Positions 18,259 to 29,414 of a stretch of DNA of 64,000 nucleotides are shown here, in pieces. The notes below the pieces were generated by a model. That model ran no database searches. It was not told the DNA's origin and saw only the letters and a program-made list of their open reading frames with translations. The stretch spans positions 62,001 to 126,000 of the forward strand of contig DATMFI010000026.1 of assembly GCA_035556215.1 (NCBI GenBank). Reading direction: 5' to 3'. Numbering within the stretch: the first letter of the stretch is position 1; every line of letters begins with the position of its first letter. The position numbers and the translations under genes are program-made. Source of the stretch: Palsa-892 sp035556215. GTDB taxonomy: Bacteria > Pseudomonadota > Alphaproteobacteria > Rhizobiales > Xanthobacteraceae.

Positions 18259-19593
18259 TCAGGCAAGCCGCCGCAGGCGCGCAGCGTAGAAACCGTCGCA
18301 GCCCGCAAGCCGCGGATTCTGATTCGGCAGATGGCACGGCAGGGTGCGCAAATCGCCCGCGATGCTGACGAAATCGCCGATGCCGCCGACTTCTTCCGGC
18401 GCGATCGGCGCGCGCTGAAAGCCTGGCTGTTTGGCGAGAAAAGCCTCGGCCTGGCGCTCGCCTTCCTCGGGCTCGAGCGAGCAGACCGCGTAAACGAGCG
18501 TGCCGCCGGGCTTCACGAGTTTCGCGGCGTTATCGAGAATGCGCGACTGCAGCGCCGCGAGACGCTGGAGATCGTCGCGGCTGCGTTGCCACGGCAGATC
18601 GGGATTGCGGCGAATAGTGCCGGTCGAGGTGCAGGGCGCATCGACGAGCACGGCGTCGAACGGCTCGCTGCGCCAAGCGGCGGCGTCGGCTTCGACGACG
18701 GTGCAGTCGAGCTTGAGGCGCGCGAGATTTTCCTTGAGGCGCGCGAGGCGCGGCGCCGAGCGGTCGAGCGCGGTCACGCGCGCGCCGCCAGCCGCGAGTT
18801 GCGCCGTCTTGCCGCCGGGCGCGGCGCAAAGATCGGCGACGGTCTTGCCCTTGATGCCGCCGAGGAGCTTCGCGGGCAGCGACGCCGCAAAGTCCTGCAC
18901 CCACCACGCGCCTTCATCGAAGCCTGCAAGCGAAGGCACGGCGCCGGCATCGGTGAGGCGAATGGATCCGGCCGGCATTAATTCGCCGCCGAGTTTCTGC
19001 GCCCAGCCTGCGGCATCGTCTTTCACGGAAAGATCGAGCGGCGGCTCGATGCGATGCGCGCGGGCAATCGCGAGCGCCGTCTCGCGGCCGTAAGTCACCA
19101 TCCAGCGGTCCATCAACCAGGCTGGCGTGTCGATGGCGTCGTCGAACCTCGCGATACGCTCCTTGCCTTCGCGGCCGATGCGGCGAAGCACGGCGTTCAC
19201 GAGCCCGGCGTAGCGGCGCGTCGAGCGGCCGCGATTGGCGAGCCGCACCGAGAGATCGACGGCGGCGTGATCCTTGACGTCGAGAAAGAGAATCTGCGCG
19301 GCGCCCAGCAGCAGCAGGACTTCGAGATGCGGCACGTCTTTCGGCAGGCCGCGCTCCAGCATATCGCCCAGCAGCGCACGCAAGGTGCCGAGGCGGCGCA
19401 GCGTTTTCGCCGTGAGCATATGGACGAGCGCGCGGTCGCGCTCGTCGAGCTCGCCGAGTTCGGGAAGGCCCGTCTTTGTCTCGAGCATGAGATCGAGCGG
19501 ACGGTTCTGATGCAGAACGGCGTGCAGGAGCTTCGCGGCGGCATGGCGCGCGGGCAGGCCGGGGATGTTTTGCTGAGGATTGTCGCCGGGCAT
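18259..19593 (-). CDS. rsmB: 16S rRNA m5C967 methyltransferase RsmB/Fmu-like
   Basis: A 444-residue protein with an N-terminal NusB-like RNA-binding domain (LPARHAAAKLLHAVLHQNRP onward) and a C-terminal SAM domain. Visible motifs: DLCAAPGGKTAQLAAGGA (SAM site), VDAPCTSTGTIRRNPDLPW (motif IV with its cysteine), and LVYAVCSLEPEEGE (motif VI with the nucleophilic cysteine). The frame is open to 20187, but the ATG at 19593 begins the NusB-like domain. It heads the minus-strand row rsmB-heparinase-purH. Confidence 0.9.
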   Translation of the reverse strand: MPGDNPQQNIPGLPARHAAAKLLHAVLHQNRPLDLMLETKTGLPELGELDERDRALVHMLTAKTLRRLGTLRALLGDMLERGLPKDVPHLEVLLLLGAAQILFLDVKDHAAVDLSVRLANRGRSTRRYAGLVNAVLRRIGREGKERIARFDDAIDTPAWLMDRWMVTYGRETALAIARAHRIEPPLDLSVKDDAAGWAQKLGGELMPAGSIRLTDAGAVPSLAGFDEGAWWVQDFAASLPAKLLGGIKGKTVADLCAAPGGKTAQLAAGGARVTALDRSAPRLARLKENLARLKLDCTVVEADAAAWRSEPFDAVLVDAPCTSTGTIRRNPDLPWQRSRDDLQRLAALQSRILDNAAKLVKPGGTLVYAVCSLEPEEGERQAEAFLAKQPGFQRAPIAPEEVGGIGDFVSIAGDLRTLPCHLPNQNPRLAGCDGFYAARLRRLA

Positions 19594-19692
19594 GATGAGC
19601 GGGGACGTATAAGCGCTTTCGCGAAAGAAAGCGAAGCGCGCCGTTTTGCCGGGCCCCTTGACGTTCTCCGGCTGGCGCTCGAAATACCGTTG

Positions 19693-19875
19693 ATGAGCGA
19701 ACAAAAGCCCAAAAAGCTGACGCCCGCCGCCGAGCGCGCGCTTGCCGAAGCCGCCGCGCGCCGTGCCGAAGCGGAAAAACGGGCCGCCGCGCCGGAAGAT
19801 CCGCCGCGTCAGGGGCCGGAGCCGACGCGCTATGGCGATTGGGAGAAGAAGGGGATCGCCAGCGACTTCTCGTGA
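19693..19875 (+). CDS. Succinate dehydrogenase assembly factor 4 family (DUF1674)
   Basis: A 60-residue protein ending in GPEPTRYGDWEKKGIASDF, the diagnostic C-terminus of the SDHAF4/DUF1674 family. In eukaryotes this factor binds the flavinylated SdhA subunit and helps succinate dehydrogenase assembly; bacterial members are taken to do the same. The N-terminal 40 residues are charged and low complexity. Start ATG at 19693, divergent from rsmB. Confidence 0.85.
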   Translation: MSEQKPKKLTPAAERALAEAAARRAEAEKRAAAPEDPPRQGPEPTRYGDWEKKGIASDFS

Positions 19876-19896
19876 AGCTGCCGGGGCCCGGCCGAT

Positions 19897-19933
19897 AAAA
19901 AAAGGCGCGAAGCGTGAGCTTCGCGCCTTCGTC
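19897..19933 (-). terminator. Rho-independent terminator of acs (possibly bidirectional)
   Basis: A perfect 12-bp stem (19902-19913 with 19918-19929) around a GTGA loop lies between the convergent SDHAF4 gene and acs. An A run at 19897-19903 on the plus strand becomes the U tract for minus-strand transcripts, so it fits termination of acs. Confidence 0.85.
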
Positions 19934-19964
19934 GTTTCAAATCGTTGCGAACGGGCTGACTTAA

Positions 19965-21920
<1,956 letters not shown>

Positions 21921-22120
21921 GGGGTCTTCCTCCTGAAGCGTCTCGCCGGTGCCGCCGGGTTTTCGGCATTATGCGAAGCTGCCTATGGGGCGACAAGCGA
22001 AAGGTGGCTGCGACTTTGGTCAGCCTTTCGCGGCACCCGCTGCGGGGGCGCGGAATCCGCCGATAAAAGCGAGGCTGCCGAGGTAGCCGGATATCCCAAC
22101 CCGGTATTCCGGTCGGATGG

Positions 22121-22168
22121 AATGCATTTCCCAATGCATTTTCTGATGCGTTTCTTGATGCATTTTTG
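22121..22168. repeat. Four degenerate 12-bp tandem repeats upstream of acs
   Basis: Units at 22121-22132, 22133-22144, 22145-22156 and 22157-22168 follow a pattern RATGCRTTTYYY. They fill part of the 270-bp gap between acs and the EVE-domain gene. No gene or promoter is clear in the rest of the gap. Confidence 0.65.
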
Positions 22169-22190
22169 GCGCAGCGCGGCGGGACGCTCG

Positions 22191-22607
22191 TTACTTGACG
22201 CCGCCCATCTTGCAGATGAGCGCCCACTCGCCTGCGGTTACCGGCTGCACCGAAAGCCGCGAGTTGTTGAGCAGCACCATGCCGGCGAGTTTCTTTTCGG
22301 CCTTGCACATCGCGAGCGTCACCGGGTTCGGCAGGGCTTTGACGGCTTTCACGTCGACAAGGCCGAATTTGCCGGTCTTGTCGGTAGGGTCAGGACGGAA
22401 TTCGCCGATGATCTCGACGATGCCGACGATGCTTTTCTCGTCGACCGAATGATAGAAGAAGGCCTTGTCGCCCTTCTTCATCGCCATCAGGTGTTTCTTG
22501 GCCAGATGATTGCGAACGCCGTTCCATTCGGTGCCCTTGGCGCCGGCTTTCACCTGATCGTCCCACGACCAGGATGAAGGCTCGCTCTTGATCAGCCATT
22601 GCGCCAT
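22191..22607 (-). CDS. EVE domain-containing protein
   Basis: A 138-residue EVE (PUA-like) domain protein: MAQWLIKSEPSSWSWDDQVK, WNGVRNHLAKKHLMAMKKGD, AFFYHS, and a C-terminal SRLSVQPVTAGEWALICKMG. EVE domains bind modified bases in DNA or RNA; eukaryotic relatives are thymocyte nuclear protein 1. The gene lies 28 bp downstream of gpsA on the same strand, and tsaD-gpsA-EVE is a recurrent order in alphaproteobacteria, which hints at a link to nucleic-acid modification. The ligand here is not known. Confidence 0.9.
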   Translation of the reverse strand: MAQWLIKSEPSSWSWDDQVKAGAKGTEWNGVRNHLAKKHLMAMKKGDKAFFYHSVDEKSIVGIVEIIGEFRPDPTDKTGKFGLVDVKAVKALPNPVTLAMCKAEKKLAGMVLLNNSRLSVQPVTAGEWALICKMGGVK

Positions 22608-22635
22608 GTTGATCCTCGGTCTTGAATCCGGCCGG

Positions 22636-23622
22636 TCACATTTCGCTTTTGATCGGCCGCGACAGCAGCTCGGAAATTGCGGCATCGACATTCAGGCGTC
22701 CAGCGAGAATCGCCTGAACGGCAGTTACAATCGGCATTTCCACATTCTTTTGCGCGGCGATGTCGGCTAGCACCGGCGCGGTGAACGAGCCTTCGGCAAG
22801 CGGGGCCTGATGGCCGGAGGCGTGCTGGCCGCGGCCGATGGCAAATCCGAACGCATAATTGCGCGATTGCGGCGATGAACAGGTCAGCACGAGATCGCCG
22901 AGGCCCGAAAGGCCCATCAGGGTTTCGGGCTTCACGTCATAGGCGCGGCCGAGACGGGCAAGCTCGGCAAAGCCGCGCGTGACGAGCGCAGCCTGCGCGC
23001 TTGCGCCGAGGCCGCGGCCGATCACGATGCCGGCGGCGATCGCGAGCACGTTCTTGGCGGCGCCGCCGATCTCGACGCCGCGCACATCGGTCGAATGATA
23101 AAGCCGGAAGGCGGGCGAGCTCAGCGCTTCGGCAAGTTGCGCGGCGAGCGTTTCATCCGCGGCGGCGATCGTCACCGCGGTCGGCAGGCCCCGGCCGACA
23201 TCGGCGGCGAAGCTCGGCCCCGAGAGAATCGCCGGGCTCGCGAGCGGTATCGTCTCGCTGATGATCTCGGTGACGAATTTGCCGGTCTTGCGCTCGATGC
23301 CCTTGGCGCAGGCGACGACGGGTAAGGCGCGCCGGATCGCGGGCGCAAGCGTTATGGCCGCTTCCCGGAGCGACTGCGTTGGCATGACCAGCAAAATGGC
23401 ATCGGTCTCGGCGGCGTCGTTCAGCGCATGCGTCGGTGCGACTTCGGGGTGGAGCGCGACGCCGGGGAGGCGCGCGGCATTGGTGCGGCTCGCGCGCATT
23501 TCCTCAGCAACCGCGGGGTCGCGCGCATACAGCACGACGCTGCGGCCGGCATTGGCGATGGCGTTGGCGAGCGCGGTGCCCCAGGCACCGGCGCCGACGA
23601 TGCCGATGCGCTGCAGGGTCAT
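22636..23622 (-). CDS. gpsA: Glycerol-3-phosphate dehydrogenase [NAD(P)+]
   Basis: A 328-residue enzyme making sn-glycerol-3-phosphate from dihydroxyacetone phosphate for phospholipid synthesis. The Rossmann motif IGIVGAGAWGTALANAIANA is at the N-terminus; the catalytic lysine region is GGAAKNVLAIAAGIVIGRG, and GLSGLGDLVLTCSSPQSRN is the substrate-domain signature. The start ATG at 23622 overlaps the tsaD stop by 4 bp (ATGA), so translation is probably coupled. The open frame continues upstream to 23790 inside tsaD and is not the start. Confidence 0.96.
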   Translation of the reverse strand: MTLQRIGIVGAGAWGTALANAIANAGRSVVLYARDPAVAEEMRASRTNAARLPGVALHPEVAPTHALNDAAETDAILLVMPTQSLREAAITLAPAIRRALPVVACAKGIERKTGKFVTEIISETIPLASPAILSGPSFAADVGRGLPTAVTIAAADETLAAQLAEALSSPAFRLYHSTDVRGVEIGGAAKNVLAIAAGIVIGRGLGASAQAALVTRGFAELARLGRAYDVKPETLMGLSGLGDLVLTCSSPQSRNYAFGFAIGRGQHASGHQAPLAEGSFTAPVLADIAAQKNVEMPIVTAVQAILAGRLNVDAAISELLSRPIKSEM

Positions 23623-24707
23623 GTGCCCGATCCTGCTTGCGGCTCCGGGGCGAAGCCAAAGCCGTTGCGCGCCGGCGCGTTGATGTCGAGCGGCCAGCGC
23701 GCGCGCGGCTTGACGTCGAGCGGATCGGTCATGTTGCGCACGAGGCGCTCGAGCCCGGCCCAGGCGACCATCGCGCCGTTGTCGGTGCAAAGCTCGGGCG
23801 GCGGAATGACGAGCGGCAGGCGAAGCGAGATCGCAAGTTCTTCCATGCCGGTGCGGATCGAGCGGTTGGCGGCGACGCCGCCGGCGACGACCAGCGCGTT
23901 GGGGTGGATGTCTTTTTCGCGAAGAATTTCAACGGCGGTCTTTACGCGGTCGGCGATGACTTCGGTGATCGCGGCCTGAAAGCTCGCGCAAAGATCGGCG
24001 ATGTCCTGGCGCGAGATCGGCGCGATCTTCTCCGCTTCGATGCGGATCGCGGTTTTCAGGCCCGAGAGCGAGAAATCCGGCTCGGGCCGCCCGATCATCG
24101 GGCGCGGCAGGGGAAAGCGTTTCGGATCGCCATCCTGCGCGCAGCGCTCGACGGCGGGGCCGCCCGGATACGGCAGGCCGAGGAGCTTTGCCGTCTTGTC
24201 GAAGGCTTCGCCGATCGCGTCATCGCGCGTCGTGCCGATGCGCGTATAAGTGCCGACATCCTCGACGAAGACGAGTTGCGTGTGCCCGCCGGAAACGAGC
24301 AGCAGGAGATAGGGGAAATCGAGCTTATGCGTGAGGCGCGCGGTCAGCGCATGGGCTTCGAGATGATTGACGGCGATCAGCGGCTTATGGAGCGCGAGCG
24401 ACATCGCCTTCGCGGTGGTGAGGCCGACGATGACGCCGCCGATCAGGCCGGGGCCGGCGGAGGCCGCGACACCATGAAGTTCTTTGTAGTCGATCCTGGC
24501 TTCCGTCATCGCCTTCTTGATGACGTCATCGAGCAGCTGCACATGCGCGCGCGCGGCGATCTCCGGCACGACGCCGCCATAGGGCTTATGCTCCTCGAGC
24601 TGCGAGAGCACGACATTGGAGCGGATCGTGCCGTTGCCGCCCGAATCGCGCTCGACCACGGCGGCGGAGGTTTCGTCGCAGGTCGTTTCGATGCCGAGGA
24701 CAAGCAT
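23619..24707 (-). CDS. tsaD: tRNA N6-adenosine threonylcarbamoyltransferase
   Basis: A 362-residue ASKHA-fold protein that transfers threonylcarbamoyl to A37 of ANN-decoding tRNAs, with TsaB and TsaE. Motifs: VLGIETTCDETSAAVVERDS at the N-terminus, the metal-binding histidines in AVNHLEAHALTARL, LVSGGHTQLVFVEDVG, and GVAANRSIRTGMEEL near the C-terminus. Full length. It is divergent from hemC, with a 95-bp shared promoter region, and overlaps gpsA by 4 bp. Confidence 0.96.
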   Translation of the reverse strand: MLVLGIETTCDETSAAVVERDSGGNGTIRSNVVLSQLEEHKPYGGVVPEIAARAHVQLLDDVIKKAMTEARIDYKELHGVAASAGPGLIGGVIVGLTTAKAMSLALHKPLIAVNHLEAHALTARLTHKLDFPYLLLLVSGGHTQLVFVEDVGTYTRIGTTRDDAIGEAFDKTAKLLGLPYPGGPAVERCAQDGDPKRFPLPRPMIGRPEPDFSLSGLKTAIRIEAEKIAPISRQDIADLCASFQAAITEVIADRVKTAVEILREKDIHPNALVVAGGVAANRSIRTGMEELAISLRLPLVIPPPELCTDNGAMVAWAGLERLVRNMTDPLDVKPRARWPLDINAPARNGFGFAPEPQAGSGT

Positions 24708-24802
24708 GGGATTTGGCGATTCCGGTAGCGGATGGAGTGCGGGACGTCGTATGAAAGGACGTATTAAAGTGCCCGGCAGACGGTAGCAAATCGCTCCTTG
24801 AG

Positions 24803-25732
24803 ATGACGCAATCCACGCCCAAAATCCGCATCGGTACGCGCGGCAGCCCGCTCGCGCTGCGGCAAGCCGAGATCGTTCGCGCCCTGCTGGCGAAGGCGCA
24901 TCACCGGCCCGAATCCGATTTCGAGATCGTGCCGCTCAAGACGACGGGCGACCGGGTGCTTGACCGGCCGCTGGCGGACGCGGGCGGCAAGGGTCTGTTC
25001 ACCAAGGAAATCGACGAAGCGCAGCTCGGCGGGCGGGTCGAGCTTGGCGTGCATTCGGGCAAGGACGTGCCGACGTTTCTGCCGGAGGGCATCCGCATCG
25101 CCGCCTTTCCCGAGCGCGAGGATCCGCGCGACGTGCTGATCGCCAAGGGCGCGGCTTCGCTTGCGGATCTGCCGAAGGCGCCGGTCGTCGGCACTTCGTC
25201 GGTGCGGCGGCAGGCGCTCGTGTTGCGGGCGCGGCCCGACGCTTCGATCAGGTTGCTTCGCGGCAATGTCGGCACGCGGCTTGAGAAGATTACACGCGGC
25301 GAATTCGACGCGACGATTTTGGCGCTCGCCGGATTGCGGCGGCTCGATCTCGCCGGGCAGGCCCATGCGGTGCTCGATCCGAAGATCTTTCCGCCATCGG
25401 TCGCGCAAGGCGCAATCGCGATCACGGTGCGCGCGGACGATGCGAAGGCCGCGCAACTCGTCGCGGCGATCGCGCATCAACCGACCCAGACCGCCGTCAC
25501 CATGGAGCGGGCCTTTCTCGCGGCGCTCGACGGCTCGTGCCGCGCGCCGATCGGCGGTCATGCGCAGGTCAAGGGCGAGCGCGTGTTTTTCTCCGGGATT
25601 GTCATTGCGCCGGATGGAACGGGCGCCGTCGAGACGACGCGCGAGGGTAGCATTCGGGACGCCGAGGCGCTGGGCCGTGACGCCGGCGAAGAATTGCGAA
25701 GGCGCGCCCCGGCGGGCGCGCTGGACGCGTGA
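24803..25732 (+). CDS. hemC: Hydroxymethylbilane synthase (porphobilinogen deaminase)
   Basis: A 309-residue enzyme polymerising four porphobilinogens to hydroxymethylbilane. Motifs: IRIGTRGSPLALRQAEIVR at the start, VELGVHSGKDVPTFLPEG, and LDGSCRAPIGGHAQV with the cysteine that carries the dipyrromethane cofactor. It is the first gene of hemC-hemD-Mic60-hemY. hemD starts 1 bp after its stop. Confidence 0.96.
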   Translation: MTQSTPKIRIGTRGSPLALRQAEIVRALLAKAHHRPESDFEIVPLKTTGDRVLDRPLADAGGKGLFTKEIDEAQLGGRVELGVHSGKDVPTFLPEGIRIAAFPEREDPRDVLIAKGAASLADLPKAPVVGTSSVRRQALVLRARPDASIRLLRGNVGTRLEKITRGEFDATILALAGLRRLDLAGQAHAVLDPKIFPPSVAQGAIAITVRADDAKAAQLVAAIAHQPTQTAVTMERAFLAALDGSCRAPIGGHAQVKGERVFFSGIVIAPDGTGAVETTREGSIRDAEALGRDAGEELRRRAPAGALDA

Positions 25733-25733
25733 G

Positions 25734-26429
25734 ATGCGCGTTCTCGTCACGCGGCCCTTGCACGACGCGCAACGCACGGCAGAGCGGCTTGTTGCGGGCG
25801 GGCATGAGGCGGTAATCGATCCGGTGCTCGTCATCGAGCCGGTTCAGTTCGAATTGCCGGAAGAAACAGCCGCCATCGCCATCACCAGCGCGAATGTATT
25901 TCACGCGGTGCCGCAATCGGTGCTCGCGCCGCTTTTCAAGCGGCCGCTGTTCGCTGTCGGCGCGCATAGCACGGCGGCGGCAACCGCTTTCGGTTTTCAG
26001 GATACGCAGGCGGCGGCGGGCGACGCCTATTCGCTGGCGCGGCTTCTGATCGACAAACTCTCCTTCGGCACGCGTGTGCTTTATCTCGCGGGCGCCGAGC
26101 GCGCGCATGATCTTGCGGCGCTGGTGCGCGGCGCCGGGATCGAAGTCGAGATACGCGTCGTCTACCGCGCGGTTCCCGCCGGGCGGCTGCAGGAAAAGAC
26201 GCTCACGCTGCTTGCGGCCGGCGAGATCGGCGCGGTGCTGCATTATTCGGCGAGGAGCGCCGGAATCTTTCTTCATCTTGTTGACGAGGCGGGCCTGCGC
26301 GAAGCGGCCGGCCGCGCGCGGCATATCTGTATCTCGAACGCGGTCGCCGAGCCTTTGGAGCGGGCGGGCCTTGCAACCGAAGCGCCGCCGCGGCCGAGCG
26401 AAGACGCCTTGTTTGCCTTATTGCGGTGA
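25734..26429 (+). CDS. hemD: Uroporphyrinogen-III synthase
   Basis: A 231-residue HemD, which closes hydroxymethylbilane to uroporphyrinogen III. Family sequence is loose, but MRVLVTRPLHDAQRTAERLV, AAIAITSANVFHAVPQ, and the final HICISNAVAEPLERAGL are typical of it, and the position right behind hemC is decisive. ATG at 25734 is 1 bp after the hemC stop. Confidence 0.9.
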   Translation: MRVLVTRPLHDAQRTAERLVAGGHEAVIDPVLVIEPVQFELPEETAAIAITSANVFHAVPQSVLAPLFKRPLFAVGAHSTAAATAFGFQDTQAAAGDAYSLARLLIDKLSFGTRVLYLAGAERAHDLAALVRGAGIEVEIRVVYRAVPAGRLQEKTLTLLAAGEIGAVLHYSARSAGIFLHLVDEAGLREAAGRARHICISNAVAEPLERAGLATEAPPRPSEDALFALLR

Positions 26430-26503
26430 AGCTGTTGCGGGCTTTGGCGCACGGGGTTATGCGATAGTCGGGCGGGCAAACACGAACGAGCGAGGAAGCC
26501 ATC

Positions 26504-27823
26504 GTGCCGGATGACCGATCCGATCCAGCGTCGAGTTCTTCTTCGGGCACGGGGTCGAGCGCGGAGCGCAAGGCCAAACCGCCGGTGATCGATCTCACGG
26601 CGACGGACGTGACGCCCAAATCCGAAAAAGAAGCCGAACAAGAAACCGGCAAAAAGCCCGGCAAGCCATCCGGCGGACCGGAACAATCGCGCGCCGGTTC
26701 ATCAGAAGCGAATGCGGCGCGCGAAACTGAAACGGCCGCGCGGCAATCAAAAGAATCGAAATTGCTTCCGGTATTGGCGGGCGTGATCGGGCTGCTGGCG
26801 GGCGCGCTGGTGCTTTCGTTGGTCGTGCTCTTCGCGGGCGACGGCGCGAGGCGCCTGTTTGCTTCATCGAGTGAAGCGCCGTCGAGCGCGCCGGTCGTGG
26901 GCGATCTTGCGGCGCTGCGTTCGCGCGCCGATCAGCTCGCGCAGCGGCAGGACGACATCACCAAGCAGATCGGCGCGCTCAGCGCGCAGATCGAGGCGCA
27001 GGCGAAGCAACTCGAAGCGCGCGTCAAGCAGATCGATACCCAGACCCGCGAAATCGACGCGCTGACCAGGCAGGCAGAGGCGCAGACCAAGGAAATAAAA
27101 GCGCTCGATATTCCGGCGCTCCGCGCGCGGCTTGATGCTGCCGAGGCAGCGCTGAAATCGGCGGGCGTTACGGCGGAGCAAAGCAGAACGGCGGAAATGC
27201 GCGCGCGCGACGAGCTTGCCGCCAAATTCGCGGCGCTCGATGCGCAGGTGAAGCAGGCGCAGGCCCGTCCGGCGGTGGCGAATGCGGCCGAGGTTGTGGC
27301 GCTGGGTGCACTGAGAGACGCCATTGCGCGCGGCGCGCCGTTCACGCGCGAGCTCAACGCCGTGCGGGCCATGCTGGGCGAAGCGGGCGGCGCGCTTGCG
27401 CCGTTCGAGCCGGCGGCGGCGAAAGGGCTGCCGGCGGTCGCGGATCTGCGCAAACGCTTCACGGCGCTCGCGCCGAAACTTGCGCACGAGCCGAAAAACG
27501 AGAGCAGTTATTTCTCGCGGCTGATGTCGAATGCGGGGCGTCTCGTCGAAGTGCGGCCGATCGGCGAGGCGGCCGGCGACAGCGCCGGTGCGGTGGTCGC
27601 CCGCGTCGAGACGCGGCTTGCAAACAACGATCTTGCCGGGGCGCTGCAGGAGGCCGCAAAACTCCCGGCGGCCGCAAAGGTGCAGGCGGCCGACTGGCTC
27701 GCGGAGGCTTCGCGGCGGCACGAAGCGGATGTCGCCGTCGGCAATCTTCTGAATGCCGCGCTGACGCAGCCGAAAGCAACGCAGAATAATCCGGCGCAAG
27801 GCAATCAGGGAAAAGCGCAATGA
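26504..27823 (+). CDS. Alphaproteobacterial Mic60 (mitofilin-domain) protein
   Basis: A 439-residue inner-membrane protein. Residues 1-86 are charged, Pro/Ser/Lys-rich cytosolic sequence; one membrane helix spans about 87-111 (LLPVLAGVIGLLAGALVLSL); a coiled coil of repeated Gln/Glu-Ile patterns covers about 130-260; a C-terminal mitofilin-like part follows. The place between hemD and hemY is the known setting of alpha-Mic60, the bacterial relative of the MICOS crista-junction protein. The start is GTG at 26504 with a GAGGAAG ribosome binding site. It probably tethers or shapes the inner membrane; that is a family inference. Confidence 0.85.
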   Translation: MPDDRSDPASSSSSGTGSSAERKAKPPVIDLTATDVTPKSEKEAEQETGKKPGKPSGGPEQSRAGSSEANAARETETAARQSKESKLLPVLAGVIGLLAGALVLSLVVLFAGDGARRLFASSSEAPSSAPVVGDLAALRSRADQLAQRQDDITKQIGALSAQIEAQAKQLEARVKQIDTQTREIDALTRQAEAQTKEIKALDIPALRARLDAAEAALKSAGVTAEQSRTAEMRARDELAAKFAALDAQVKQAQARPAVANAAEVVALGALRDAIARGAPFTRELNAVRAMLGEAGGALAPFEPAAAKGLPAVADLRKRFTALAPKLAHEPKNESSYFSRLMSNAGRLVEVRPIGEAAGDSAGAVVARVETRLANNDLAGALQEAAKLPAAAKVQAADWLAEASRRHEADVAVGNLLNAALTQPKATQNNPAQGNQGKAQ

Positions 27824-29355
27824 TCCGCATTGTCGCTTTTCTGATCCTCACTGCGCTTGCGGCGCTGGGCGCTGCGTGGATCGCCGACCGTCCGGGCCAG
27901 ATCGTCATGACCTGGCAGAACTGGCAGATCACGACATCGCTCGCGGTGGCGGTGGTTTTCTTCATCGCGGCGGTGCTCATCGCAATGCTGATCTGGACGA
28001 TCATACGCTTTATCCTGCGCTCGCCCGATCTCGTGTCGCTGTTCTTCCGCGAGCGCCGCCGCGCCAAAGGCTGGCGCGCGATCACGCAAGGCTTGCTCGC
28101 GGTCGGCACCGGTAATCTTGCGCTGGCGCACCGTTCGGCATCGGATGCGCGCAAGTTCGCAGGCGACAATCCGCTGACGCTTTTGCTTGCGGCGCAGACG
28201 GCGCAACTGGAAGGCGACGCTTCGAGCGCCGAGCGCGAATTCCGCGCGATGCTCGGCCGCGACGATACCAAGCTTCTCGGTCTGCGCGGTCTTTATATCG
28301 AAGCCGTACGCAAAAACGATCCGGTCGCAGCTTACGGTTTTGCGCAAGAAGCGGCGCGCTCGGATGCAATGCCCGCATGGTCGGCCGAAGCGCTGATCGA
28401 ATTTCAGACGCGCGCCAGGGATTGGAGTGCAGCGCTCGCCACGCTGGAAGCCGCGGCCGCCGCACGTGCCGTCGACAAGGCGCTCGCGAAGCGCCGCCGT
28501 GCGGTGCTGCTCACCGCGCAGGCGCTCGAAGCCGAGGAGAAGAATCCGGCACGCGCCCGCGAGCTTGGCCAGGAAGCGGTGAAGCTCGCGCCGGATCTCG
28601 TGCCGGCCGCGGCGCTGACCGGACGCCTGCTCGGCATCGATGGCAGTTTGCGCAAGGCGGCGGGCATCATCGAGAAGGCATGGGCGGCGACGCCGCATCC
28701 GGATCTTGCGCTTGCCTACGCGCATCTGCGGCCGGGAGATACCGCCGAGGATCGGCTGAAGCGCGCGCGCAAGCTCGCGAAGAAAAAGCCGGACGCGCTC
28801 GAATCGAAACTGATGCGCGCGCGCGCCGCGCTCGAAGCGCAGCACTTTGCCGAGGCGCGCACGATTCTCGAACCGCTGATGGGCGATCCGACGCAGCGCG
28901 CGTGTTTGCTGATGGCGGAACTCGAAGCCGCCGAGCATGGCGATCACGGCAAGGCGCGCGAGTGGACGGTGCGCGCGCTGCGCGCGAAGCGCGATCCGGC
29001 ATGGGTCGCCGACGGCTATGTTTCGCAGGAGTGGCTGCCGGCTTCGCCGCGCACCGGCGCGCTCGATGCCTTCGTCTGGGCGGTGCCCGATGCCGTGCCG
29101 GGCGGGCCGATTCTCGATCAGGCGGCGGAAATCGTCCTGACCGTGCCGCCGCCGGCGGCGAAGTCCGAAACCGTGGCAGCAAAGGCGCTTCCCGAGCGGA
29201 AAACGCCATCCGAGCCCGCGCCGCCGCCGATTGTGGCCGAGCCGCCGCGGCCGGACGACCCCGGTCCCGATGCGCCCGGCCCGGAAATCGCCGAGGAAAC
29301 GCCGCCGCCACGGGGCTTTTCGCTGTTCGGATGGCGGCAAGGGCCTTCGGCATAG
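27820..29355 (+). CDS. hemY: HemY-like heme biosynthesis-associated membrane protein with TPRs
   Basis: A 511-residue protein. Two membrane helices lie near residues 3-20 and 37-64 (TTSLAVAVVFFIAAVLIAML); a long alanine-rich TPR-like helical region follows; the last 60 residues are proline rich. This matches the HemY-N family (not the protoporphyrinogen oxidase of the same name). It overlaps Mic60 by 4 bp (ATGA). Its exact role in heme synthesis is unresolved; it may scaffold the pathway at the membrane. Confidence 0.88.
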   Translation: MIRIVAFLILTALAALGAAWIADRPGQIVMTWQNWQITTSLAVAVVFFIAAVLIAMLIWTIIRFILRSPDLVSLFFRERRRAKGWRAITQGLLAVGTGNLALAHRSASDARKFAGDNPLTLLLAAQTAQLEGDASSAEREFRAMLGRDDTKLLGLRGLYIEAVRKNDPVAAYGFAQEAARSDAMPAWSAEALIEFQTRARDWSAALATLEAAAAARAVDKALAKRRRAVLLTAQALEAEEKNPARARELGQEAVKLAPDLVPAAALTGRLLGIDGSLRKAAGIIEKAWAATPHPDLALAYAHLRPGDTAEDRLKRARKLAKKKPDALESKLMRARAALEAQHFAEARTILEPLMGDPTQRACLLMAELEAAEHGDHGKAREWTVRALRAKRDPAWVADGYVSQEWLPASPRTGALDAFVWAVPDAVPGGPILDQAAEIVLTVPPPAAKSETVAAKALPERKTPSEPAPPPIVAEPPRPDDPGPDAPGPEIAEETPPPRGFSLFGWRQGPSA

Positions 29356-29414
29356 CGCTGTCTGCTTGATAATGCGCGCCGCCGCCGCTATCACCACGGC
29401 CATCACCGAGAGAT

